Shown one piece after another: positions 36,061 to 47,410 of a DNA stretch of 64,000 bases. Made by a program: the position numbers and the translations under genes. The notes beneath the pieces were generated by a model. The model ran no database searches and was not told the DNA's origin. It saw only the letters and a program-made list of their open reading frames with translations. The stretch is taken from the NCBI GenBank assembly GCA_038380795.1, contig CM076262.1, positions 69,398,629-69,462,628 on the forward strand. Reading direction: 5' to 3'. Source of the DNA: Pyrocephalus nanus (lineage: Eukaryota > Chordata > Aves > Passeriformes > Tyrannidae). Within the stretch, counting starts at the first letter, position 1; the number at the start of each line of letters is the position of its first letter.

Positions 36061-38042
36061 AGGGCGAGAGAAGCTGAGAGGTCCGAGGTGGCTGTGTGTG
36101 CTCCCTGCCTTCCCTTCCCTGTCCTGCCGCTTCTCTGGCCTCAGGCTCAGCCATCGGCTCAATTCACAAAGACAAAAGCGAGCAGTCTGCGGGTTGAAAA
36201 GCGGAGCTGGCTCAGCAAGGAGCAGGAAAGCAGGTAGCAGAGGCAGAGTGTGCCTTCCTGGCAGGAGGCAGCCGGTGGGCTGGGGCTGTCAGCAGCCTGA
36301 AGGTGGGCTCAGTGCAGGAGGCTGTGGGTGCTCAGGCACATCTCCAGCTGGCTTGTGACCCGTGGGCAGCCCAGGCTTCCCCCTCCCTCCCGGGTGTGCG
36401 AGGGAGAGGGCACAGCACAGGGCCAGCCACAGCTGGTTAGTGGGTCAGACAGACTCTGGCATGGGAAGAGACTGACCTTCACCTCCCCTGCCCTCTGCCC
36501 TTCCCCCTAAAAAAACAGACTGGCTCTGCCCTCAGTTCTTCCAGGAGCCCAGCCTTTCGCAGTTTGTCTTGTGCTGTGGCAAGAGTGACCAAATGGTGGG
36601 GGCATTTTGGCCCTCAGTCCCTCAGTCTGCTCCCTGTACACACCCCAGGCACACACAGATGCCCCTGAGGTGCTCCTGATGTCTGAGCAATGCTGCTGAG
36701 GACCATGCTGTTTGCCATTTTTAACCATCTTAAATCGTGTACAAAACAGAAACTGCCGTTTTCTCATGCCTTCCATGTACTGGAAAGGCACAAAATCCTT
36801 TTCTCCCCTTCCCTGATCCATTCTAATTTACTAATCCAGGCCACCAGGTCACACAGCTCGCCATTCCCCCCCACTTCTTTCCCAGCTGCTGAGTGCTGGC
36901 TTGCTGTAGGAAATTTGCCTGTGGAATCATGTCGGTCATCTTATGAAACAACCAGACTCTGATCTTAAATCCCAGCTGGTAAATTCAGAGAAATTCTTAA
37001 CTTCAACTTTACCCACAGTGATAGACTCTTCCCTGACTTGTCATGTGAAATTAATATTACTCCAAAAATAAAAGTACAATGGTGGTCTAAATACTAAATA
37101 ATTTCAATGCTGACTTGGGTCAACCCAAGAAACAAGGTTTGTTTGCTTCAGTCAATTTCAAAAGCAAAGAGTAAAAGTTTAATCTCACTGGAGCCAAGTT
37201 CTGAATAAGAAAATTCCCTCATTCCATGCACCCCTTTTCCAGGGGACCTTCTCCCTGTTTGCCAGCCTGCTGCTCACTGATTTCCCACCGTGCACACACA
37301 CCCAGGCAAAAAAACAGCCCCCGTTACATTTAGCTGGAATTGTGCTCCTCATTTCAGCAAAAGATGATGTTCAGCAGATCAGCCCCTTCTTTGCCACCTC
37401 TAAAAGGGGATAACATGTATTTTACTGCACAAGAGTTGAGGCTAATACTGATTATTCCCCAGATATTCACAACGTCAGAGGAAGCTGTGATACGAGCAGG
37501 CAGAGGATTTACCCTCCTACAGCAAGTTCTTACTTTCTATTCTCCAAACTCACAGTATTTTCCTCCTACCAGACCTAAAGCGTTCCATCATCCCTGTGGA
37601 AGGGAGAAGATAATTTACACCAGCTCAGAAGAAACACCACTGCTTTTCCCCTCCCACCCCAGACGTGCAGAGTCTAAGTGAAGATTAACTGGGAGACTCA
37701 GAGGGAGACAGAATACAGGTAGTTGGGATAAGCAATCTTATCTTTAGATGACCTCTTTTAATCTCATTTGTTGCCAAGATCAACATAAGCCCAAGTTCTG
37801 CATATTCAGAAAACAAAAAGATAATGTTAGCAGTAATCTTTAGTTTGCATTAAATTTGCCAAGCTGAACCAGAAGCTTACCACGATTTCATGGGGGCACA
37901 TCAAAGCTCAGCTAAATAATCATGCCTTATACACAGAACTTTCAGTGTATCCTCAGGATAAGCTGTTTCTCCAGTCTAATTTGATATTTCTCTACTCACA
38001 GACTTCCACATGGCTTTGCCTACCCCTGTTATACCACAAAAA

Positions 38043-38066
38043 ATAATATATATATATACACACAGA
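38043..38066. repeat. TA/CA microsatellite
   Basis: The run is AATAATATATATATATACAC followed by ACAG. Confidence 0.85.
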
Positions 38067-40744
38067 GCAACTAACAGCATAAGCACCAAAATACAATTTC
38101 AGGTCTTTTGCTGCATTATACGTTTATAGATTGAGGTGTTAGTCCTTCACAAACTTAGCATAAATGATTTAAATACTTAGACACACTTGGTGCCTGCTTA
38201 CATTTTCCAGCCTTTTTATGAGTACCAAGGGAATGCTGTTCAGTGTGCAGCCATGGAAATCCAGGCCCCAAAGAGCAGGATGCACTCTCTGGAAATACCA
38301 AGTCTCAGTCACGATTAGCTGCCACCAATGTGAGTAACAACCTGTCTCAGTCCGTGCACATCAGCTGTTGCTGGGCTGTTCACTCAATTTTGGCAAGTTC
38401 AGATCACCCCCTTTGCTATAGACAAGTGTGTAGGAGAATGTGCTGCAGCCTGCAGCGTTTCCACATCCAGAGCTCTGCTGGCATCCACTTGGTGGTTGCA
38501 TTTCACACCTCGCAGTTGCTGAGGTTGAGGTATGTCCAGGAACATAATTAAGATTATAATAGGGAACAACAGAACTAAAGGTTCCCCTTTCTGTTTGCTA
38601 TCCAGACGTGACAGGAGGGTATTTCTTAAAGATGTCCTTGCCATGAAGTCAGAGTTGAGGCTCACTGGGGAGCTGGCCCGGGGGCATGTCTGTCAGGGCA
38701 AGGCAGCCAAGGGGCAGGGTGAGGGGCAGAGACAAAGAGCCCAACCTGGGGAGCACTGTCAGGGAAACACCGGGCTCTGCCCTCAGGCTCAGGAAGTCAC
38801 GACAAAGTAGGGTGACTCCTCACGGCCCCAGGGAGCTGAGCAAGCTGCAGCACCTCCTCAGGACTCACCTGCTCTTCCCCATGACTCACTACAATTAACA
38901 ACTAGAAGAGAAGGAGACACCACACCAGGACTTCCTCTTCCTGGCCTTACAACTGCTGCCACTTGTGCCTCTGCCTGTCCTTGAATGCCCCCCTTTTCCT
39001 CGCCCTTCCTGGAATGCCTGGCCCTTTTCCTTTGCCTTTTACCCTCTGTAGGCAGCAGACCCCTTGCCCTGTTGCTGTAACAGCAGGCAGCACTCCAGCC
39101 TTCCTCCAGCACATGCTGCAGCTCTGCCCCCATTAATCTGCCCACCATCTGACATCAGACCTTCAATACTTTTAGGATTCATCATTGAGGGATTAACAGC
39201 TGGACCTTCCCTGAAAACTATGGGGGGAAAAAAGTTCCCACATGCTCTTTCTATTGGGCATGAGATTTGAAAGATTATATGAAACTGAGTTTTACAAAGT
39301 GACTGGTTGATTTCTCTGTGTAACAGCGGATTCAAAGGACCACTGAATGTTACCTCTGTATTCATTATTATTAACACTGTTATAGTAATATTATATATAT
39401 TGTATGTTATTAGTACATCATGTGTAGAAAATATAACATCTATTTTTCTCATTCTGGCTTTTTTGCCTTCCTTCACAGAGAAGGAATAAAAAGCAGATTA
39501 AGACCCAACTGCTCACCTACTTTGTACAAACCACAAGGAATCATATACACAAACAGACCTTTTTTCCTTGAGGCTTTGCAGTTAAAACTAAGATTTGTTA
39601 TCATCTAATGGACACTAGACATTTATAGGAAGAAAAGCACAGTGCTGGAGTATTTATCTGACATAAATTGTCATGGAGCACAAAGTGAATGGCATTACAG
39701 TATTTACAAGTAAATATGTAACAGATAGTCCAGTAACTATTGTTTTTGCTTAATCCTACAGCTTTTCCTTTGTAATTCCAGGGGGAAGAAGCCAAAGACT
39801 CCTGGGATGCACTTCTGAAGTTTTCCCTACTCCTGTCCCCAAAACTTTTCTGCTCCACAGCTTCCACAGGAATCATGGGGGGGCCTTCATTCCTACCCAG
39901 TGTACAACCCCATGACTAAGTCACTATCCAAGGAGAGGGATGATAGGGATTTATAGCCTTCTCATAAATGTGTTTTTCATCTTTTTTTTTTTTGCCCCAG
40001 CTCCTCATTCAGGGTTCTTCAATGTAAACCCAAGAAAGGCTCATCTTTGAGCAAAGGAGACTTATTTCTGAGGCTTAACAGAGTGGGCAGATTCAGACAC
40101 CTCTCCTTTCGTTCCTGGAATGGTTTCCTGCACAAGCCACTCAAGGGACTGACTGAACATAACTAGGACAGTTCTGAAACTCCCAAGCCTGCCAGTGCAG
40201 AATTTATTGGGCAACAGCTTCTTTTTAACAGCCTCTTTCCCTAGAACTGCCCTCTCTGTGTCAATGCCCAATACAAACAGATTTCAATTCCTTTAGGTCA
40301 TCCCCACAGCAGATTTTAATTACGTGCTCATTGCAGCTGCCTCTCAACTGGAAGCACATTTTCACTCAGCTTTCCTAAGTCAGAAAAGCATCTCCCCTGT
40401 GCTGTAATTTCTCTTAGCACTCTGATGCCCCCTTCCTGCTTTATGTGGACTTCAGTGAACGAGTGGCTATCAGTTGTTGCCTAAGTTTGGTACCTTTCAT
40501 TTCACTTGGTGGTCACACATTCATGTCCCAGTGGAAGTCACCAAGGTTGCAGGAGACAAGTGAGAGGAATAAGTTATATCAGCCTTGCAAAACCATTGCT
40601 GCTCTGCTGTGTAACTGAAGGTGGAACGAGTACAAAGTCCTGGGAGTTGCAGTCTGTGGTGGGAAGAACCAGAACCACAGGGAATCTGGAAACACTCTCA
40701 AATTCAGCTCAGAAAAGGCTTTTATGAGGGAGGAAGCTTTAAGA

Positions 40745-40890
40745 AATCATAGACTCACTCAGGTTGGAAAAAACTTCTAAGATCATCAAGTCCAACCACT
40801 AACCCAGGACTGCCAAGCCCACCACTAAGCCACGCCCATAATAACCACATCTACATGTTTAAAACGCTCCAAGACAAAGACATTCTCAAC
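40745..40890 (-). mobile_element. CR1 LINE fragment
   Basis: The plus strand shows ATCATAGACTCACTCAGG, TTGGAAAAAACTTCTAAG, ATCATCAAGTCCAACCAC and CACATCTACATGTTTAAAAC. This is the reverse complement of a CR1 3' end, so the element is on the minus strand. Confidence 0.88.
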
Positions 40891-41985
40891 ATTTTATAAG
40901 AACAGAAAGAGAAGGTTTAGGAACTTGAGTGGAAAGTAAATTGAACTTCAGAACAATACCCTCTCTCCTGAAGTACATCTGATTTGTATTGCTCCTCTTT
41001 TTAGACACTGAACTTATGTCCCTAATTCCCATGACCAGTCCCACAGAAACCAGTGAGAAAAGAGTCTAAAAGCATCTAAATTGCAGTCTAATGGTTTTGT
41101 AGCCTTTTTTTTTTTTTTTGTTAAAACAGCACCTCTGCTTCTTAGCACGCAGTACCTGAACTATGATTATAAAGGTAATTAGAAATAATAGCAGGTTACT
41201 CTATCCCAAAGCCTCCCAATTATGTCTGGCAAACAGGCAGGCTTGCTACTGAAGTTACAATGTATGGTGTAAGAAAAGCATACATCATTTTCCAGCCTGA
41301 TTAATGAGTCTGGCTAAGATAAGTCATGTTACACAGGAACATATGACACAGTCTTGAAAGACTGTGACCTCCCTCCTCATTACTGGCCTGCCCACAGGAG
41401 ATGACTGCAGCCACTTGCAGAAGACACGTTACATCCCAGCTATTTTTGGGTGCTTTCATGATGCAGCTGATTATACACCCAGAATCATCATGATGCCAGC
41501 AGATACTTGTGCTACAGTCCTTGTGACTGTCTGAAGAACCAAATAGTTAGCTAAAAGTATTAGGATCAGGATGGGGCTGGAGGTGGCCGGGGCCAAAAAA
41601 ATCCCATGACTTTGCAAGGGTCAACATGTGGATTTGGCAGCTGAAGGGTGAAGTGCTTAAATTTCTAAATGCAGCTGAAAAGGCCTGCTTTTCCAGTTGT
41701 GCATCACTTCAGAACTTGCAGGGCAGAGTGGGCTGGAAGCCTGGCATGTAGTGATGCACAGCAGAACGTGTTTGGTTCATCTCTGTTGCAGACACCTGAA
41801 GAAACACCGCTGCTCTCACGGAACCTGTTGTGGTGCCTCACACACAGGGAAGGTTCAGGGAGTTTTTTCATAGTCACTCCTGGATACCTGAGGCTTGTTC
41901 TCCCTGTGCCTTTTGCAATCCATGCAGGTGATGCTGGAGGCATTGCTCACATCTCTTTCTGCTCCCTGCTGAACCGGCTTCTTGT

Positions 41986-42544
41986 GGTAATGTCCTGGTT
42001 TAACCCCAGCCAGCAACCAACCCCCTCACAGCTGCTCACTCTCTGCCCCACCAGTGGGATCAGGGATAGGATTGGAAGGGTAAAAGCTGGAAAACTCATG
42101 GGTTGAGAGAAAGACAGCTTAATAGGAAAAGCAACAAGCAGAGCAAAACTAAGGAATTAATTCCCTGCTTCCCATGTTTGGGGCAGGTGTTCAGCATCTC
42201 CAGGACAGCAGGGCCCCATCCCATATAACGGTGACTTGGGAAGACAAACACCATCACTCCAAACATCCCCCACTTCTTCTTCCCCTCCCCACTTTATACA
42301 CTGAGCACGATGTCACATGGCCTGGAATATCCCCTTGGGGTCCCCTCCCAGTGTCCCATGCACTCCCAAATTCTTCACCAGCCTGGCAGCACAAAAAGCA
42401 GCAAAGGCCTTGGCTCTGTGCAAGCTCAGCAACAACAACAACATCCCCAATTATCACTCTGTTCAGCACAAATCCAAAACACAGCCCCACACCAGCCCCT
42501 GGGAAGACAATTCACTCCACCCCAGGCAGAACCAGCACAGGTAA
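41986..42544 (+). mobile_element. Solo LTR of an endogenous retrovirus (ERVL-like), with 5-bp target duplication
   Basis: The LTR spans 41991-42539 (549 bp), starts TGTCCTGGTT and ends AACCAGCACA, which are imperfect inverted termini. The exact direct repeat GGTAA flanks it at 41986-41990 and 42540-42544. The start (TGGTTTAACCCCAGCCAGCA) resembles LTRs I recall from songbird genomes. No gag, pol or env lies beside it. The 5-bp duplication fits ERVL or related classes. Strand is assigned only from the TG-to-CA reading and could be reversed. Confidence 0.85.
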
Positions 42545-45500
42545 GGAGAAGGAGGACCCTGCCCTCTCCCTTCCCGTGCCACACAAACCTTCAGGGAGCA
42601 ACAGTCAGGGTTGAAAAGAAGACACAAAGTACTACAGTGGCTGCCACCACTCGCTCAAGAAGCCTTAGCAAAACATGGGCAAAATCTGGGCTGCACTTTC
42701 TGCAGTGCCAACACATTTCCCTTTGGGCAGTACATGCCTGCTGCTGCACCAGGGTCTGGGATAATTGTGAGGGGGATTTACTCAGCCCTGTGCTCTGCCA
42801 GCAGCAGGATCACAGTGCACAGCTGCAGCTTGTGCTCTCTGCACTGTGAGCTGGAGGAATGACATTTTGGTGCTTTGAGCAACCATCCTCCTCAAGGCAT
42901 CTGTCATCACACTTCCTCCTGCCTTTCCAGGTTCTTTCCAAACATCATTATTTCTCACTGCTGAGTGTTCTGCTAGAACCTAGCAGCTACTTTTCCTCAG
43001 AGCAGCAACTGGGAAGTGTCCAGGACATCTACAAAACAGAGGCTGTCACTCTGGACTGTCTACAATTGCAGAAGAGGAAATAGTCCCTTAAATTTCCTCT
43101 TTTTCCACCACACACTTAAGAATCAAACAGAGTCAAGTTTCAGACTCAGACAATATAAAAAAAAAAAACAAAAAAAACCCCACCCCACACCTCAAAGCTT
43201 CTTCTGCAGATTGAAAAGCAGCACTCCAGTTATATGATAAATATAACAGGTATTACCTGCTTTGTCTTGAGAATGAGAGAGGCACGTTCAGCTGAGGACC
43301 GTGTTGGAGGGCAGCACTGGGGTAGCTTAAACTCACAGGTAACATGTACCAAGGGCACCACCTGCTCCAGAGGTGCTGACTGACAAGAGGGAAGCAGGAT
43401 TTTTCACCGGTTCTAGTCTTTAAGAATTATGTTCTTACGAACAGGCTGTCCTACATGACAGACATCTTGCTCAGTGTCTCATAAAACAAATGTAGTTCCT
43501 CCCCCAGAATGACTCCAGGAGTTAAAAATAAGAAGCAGGAATATTTGTGGGAACCATGTGAGTGGCTCAGTGTCCCAGAAGGAGTGTTTCTCATCACACT
43601 TCCTGGGGGGTGTGCTTTGAGGCCCAGGTGATATAACTCACAATACTGGATTTTCTGGGAATGCCTTTGAGGCTGACTCGGACCTTGCCAACTTTGTGCT
43701 CACATGCAGACAGGATATAAAGTAGAACCTGACAGAGGAACTGTCAGGACTGAAACCACCAACAACTATTTTCTTGATTATCATGGTTATCCTAACTCAA
43801 ATCTGTTCTGAACCATTACATTATGACTAGTTAAGTGCACGTGTGTGTGATACATCAACAAAACTTTATGTCAGCTGTGCCACTAATGACATTACTCCTA
43901 CCAGTTCTCACTCAAAGTTTGCACATTTAAACACCTTTATTACTGACACATTCATGCAGTAAAGTGTTAAAGCACGTGGTCGTTTTAAGAACGTGAATAA
44001 CCACATTGATGCCATGGGGGCTCATGCAATTCAAATAATGGAATTAAATGTCTGCATCTTGAGTCCTAGTCAACACTTAGAGTAGTTCAGTATGGATCAC
44101 ATTAATGTTTTAATAACGTGTTCTAGTTCTCTATTTCCCACCCACCTCTATTTCTGTGTCTTAAGCTTCTGAGACCTTCCATGCTCCTGACTGCAGCAAA
44201 CTCAGTGCCGAGCCATCACCCACCCTGCAGGCAACCTGGTACATCCATTGCAGCATCCAGACCCTTCCATCTCCATCTGGTAAAGCACCTCCAACTCTTC
44301 CTTGGCTGACAACTTTCACACTGCCTTTCTGTGATCATCATCCTCTCTCTCCTCTGCCATTCCAGCCTGCTCACCTCAGCAGCACGTATTTTTCTTTGGG
44401 TTTTTTTGTTTGTTTGTTTCCTGTCTTTGCTATGACTTTTTCTTGCTTTCTACACCCTGATTATAAAAAATGACTGCGTGGCTACGGTAGTTAATTTTCT
44501 TTAACACTTTCTTTTTTTTTTTTTCCCCCCAGATTTCAAGCCTGGAGGCCAGATTTATAAAGCTGTAATTGGTAGGAGGTGCTGCTTGGGTATCTGAGTG
44601 GTTTGATAAAAGTGCCTGAAGGGTTTGCATTGCAAAGCATAGCACAGAGTCCTTAGCCCAACACCATCCCAAGCCTTTAAATCCACAAACACAGTTGCTC
44701 ATCTTCACACAGAAAGCTGAGCTGCTGTCAGTGAGTGAAAGTTGTCTCACTGTTTCTCATCAGGGACAGCTGCATTAGTGCCATTTCTGGAGCTGTAATT
44801 GGCTTCAGAAATTAGATTAGAAAAATCAGCTTGCTTTGAGGCAGATAAATTCAGAGACATTTAGGAGGAAAAACAACTCTCAGCCTGTAGTGCTAAAGCA
44901 GCCACATCCAGTTCACCTCCTACTGGGCTTCAGTTCCGATGGTGTTGCAACCATAATAACCACAAAACTCCCTTAAAACTGGTTGGATTTGGGTTGGGTT
45001 TTTTTGTTTTTTGTTTTAGTAATCACTGAGATGTTCACATCAGGTTCCTCACAAAGAAACCAGTTCTACATCAGATAGCTGCACAATTTAATTATGCAGC
45101 AATAAAGAAATATCCGAAGACCACTCAGTCAGTTGCCTTCCCTAACACACTGCATACATGAAAACAAATAATTGCTATAAGGCAAATAATACACAAAAAA
45201 CACACTTTCAAAAAAATAATTACTATAAGAATACAGCAAAAGCCATATAATTACTGCCTTGAAAAAATAATTTGCCTTCAGTGCCCTAATCCCACCAAAG
45301 TGAAGTTATCCCCAAACCCATTCACCTTCAACTTTAATGACACAAATAAGGAACAGAAAACTAATAATTATAAAGTATAAATAATTGGTAGCATTGCTAG
45401 GTATAGATATTGATTTGTATTTTCTCCCATGAACACAAAAATTTGATCAGCTCTCTGTCCCCCTTTAAAAAGAAGGGTAGCAAAAATTCACCCATCTTCC

Positions 45501-47270
45501 CCTACAGAAGAGTTTGCAAGAACATCCAGATACCTACACCCCAGGCCAGCACTGAGCTCACAAGGCCACACTGTGAATATTTCCAATCAAACCTACAGCA
45601 GATCAAGTTAGAAACTCCCTTTCCTTATGGCCCAGTCCCAGCCATAAAGAGCTATGCTACAAAAGCTATCCTAAATTAAAACTTAGCCTTTTTTTTTTTT
45701 TAATAGAAGTTGCTGTTAAAATAGCCACAAAGTCAACAGCATGGGAGGATGGAATGAAGAAACGTGCACATTTAGAAACAGCTAAAGCCATCTGCAACCT
45801 ACTGAGAAATATTTACAGAGTGGTTGACTAAGCTAGGCAAGGCATCCCATATTTGGGTTTCTATCCTGTTCCTGCCCTCATTTCATGAACAATCTACATG
45901 GTGCATCCAAGTGATCACATATTTCCTTATACTGTTTAGGGTGATGGTACAGCACATTGATCTTGTGGCCTCTTGGGAAGGGTCCTGCTAAGGATGATGA
46001 TGATACGTGATGTCTACAAGTGTTCATGATCCAAGAATGCTGAATTTGAAATGATGCAGGCTTATGATTTTAGAAACACCGTAAATTTGTGAAAAATATT
46101 ATACAGCAAGGGCCTGCCTCAGAGTTGTCACAGTGAGTGATTGGCATTGCTCCTGAGGGGTGTCCTGCAGTCTGGGACATCGAGGAACTGGCTCTTTCAA
46201 GCACCAGTTAACAACATTTTACAGAGAAATACAAACCCTTGCATTCTGATCACATCAAATAACTCATGATTTGCGTCCATGTTGCCTCCTAGAAAGATCA
46301 TGAGTCTTGTGACTGGGTAATGAGAAGCAAGGAATTCACCTTCAGACAGCCCTGAGAGGTGGATTACAATAGTTGCACTGTTTTGATGGGTGGAAATTAA
46401 AGCACAGGGATACTGAGTTAGTCAAGGTTACACAGAAATCCTAGCAGAAAAGGGATCCTATTCCTTAACATCCTGGCTATGAGGCCAGAGCACAAATTCC
46501 TAGTTCCAGGTGCCAGAAAGAGAAAAAAGCTGGTGAGTGCTAATTGACAGCTTGATCCTCAGCCACACTCACAGTAGAGGAATTAAATGCTGTGCTAGGC
46601 CCACGTGCTCAACCCTCACATTTGGGCTGAGTCAGGAAGAAACATTCCTTTCCTGAAAGTTCACTTGTACTCAGTGAACAAATGTGAAAACCAGCAGAGG
46701 GGGTTTTACAAACACCACCCCCCCTGCACAGCTGTTCACTGCAGCAACACAACATCACACACTGTTACTGGGGCAGCACTACATCCACTCGAGCATTTAC
46801 AGATGTCATGTCTAAAACTAAGCTGCAGTTGGCATCCCAAGCATCCAAACGGTTAATCTGTCTGTGGATGTGCCCCTCCAGCCTCGATGCAGGTTGGTGT
46901 TGCAGTGGTTCAGTAAAAAAGGTAAGGCAAAACACTGCCAGATTCATCATTTTGAGAGCTGAAGCTCCATTTCTGTGTGTGCGGCAGTGCACACATCTCA
47001 CACCAGGGACAAGGAGACACCTCCCAACTCTTCAGGAGCACAAAAGGCACAGGAGCCCTTTTTGCAGGGACAGACCACAGAAATACAGTCACACCAAAGC
47101 AGCAGAGGGGCAGACAGGCTGTTCCCAGGGTTAAATCCTACTTTTGGAAATCTGAAGGTGACAACATTTCCCCAAGGTCAGCATTTCATTCTTCTTCTGA
47201 GATGTTCTTCTTAGTTTCCTCTTAGTCAAGTTTTATACAGAGATGAGTTTAGTGACTTCTAAGAGTGAGT
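42545..47270. other. Intergenic stretch, no gene recognised
   Basis: AT-rich non-coding sequence with short homopolymer runs (T-run near 44505-44526) and an ancient MIR-like piece near 46380-46495. No open frame shows a known domain. Confidence 0.65.
46380..46495 (+). mobile_element. MIR/CORE-SINE-like relic
   Basis: The order GGAAATTAAAGCACAGGGAT, GTTAGTCAAGGTTACACAG, GGGATCCTATTCC and CTGGCTATGAGGCCAGAGCA resembles the MIR core (AAGGTCACACAG...). It is strongly diverged. Confidence 0.5.
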
Positions 47271-47410
47271 TAATCACAGGATATTCCAAGTTGGAAGGGG
47301 CCCACAAGGACCATCAAGTCCAACCCTTAAGTGAACTGGCTCATGCAGGGATCAAACCCACAACCCTGGTGTTATTTGCCCCCTGCTCTGACCAGCAGAG
47401 CTAATCTCAG
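47271..47410 (-). mobile_element. SINE with tRNA-Ile-like head and CR1-like tail (TguSINE1 type)
   Basis: On the minus strand, 47408 to 47337 reads like tRNA-Ile: TTAGCTCTGCTGGTCAGAGC (A box), AAATAACACCAGGGT, then GTGGGTTTGATCCCTGCAT (B box) and GAGCCA. It continues into a CR1-type 3' tail, GGACTTGATGGTCCTTGTGG, CCCCTTCCAACTTGGAATAT, CCTGTGATTAAC. This is the structure described for passerine TguSINE1. Confidence 0.85.

Larger units (their letters stand above)
29090..41985. other. Intergenic region, no protein-coding gene recognised
   Basis: No open frame here shows protein-family similarity or plausible linked splice sites. Contents noted separately are an A/C-rich tract, a CA microsatellite, a TATA-type candidate promoter, a CR1 fragment and possible MIR-like relics. 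PNPLA5, expected here in mammals, was not found. Confidence 0.7.

Noticed and set aside
41669..42106. 145-residue open frame on the plus strand
   Set aside because: It runs across the junction into the solo LTR and has no recognisable domain.
44505..44580. Strong polypyrimidine tract followed by CAG, like a splice acceptor on the plus strand
   Set aside because: All frames downstream close quickly and none shows known protein similarity. It is more likely a T-run.
47337..47408. A functional tRNA-Ile gene on the minus strand
   Set aside because: The stems carry many mismatches and the sequence runs directly into a CR1 tail, so it is the head of a SINE.
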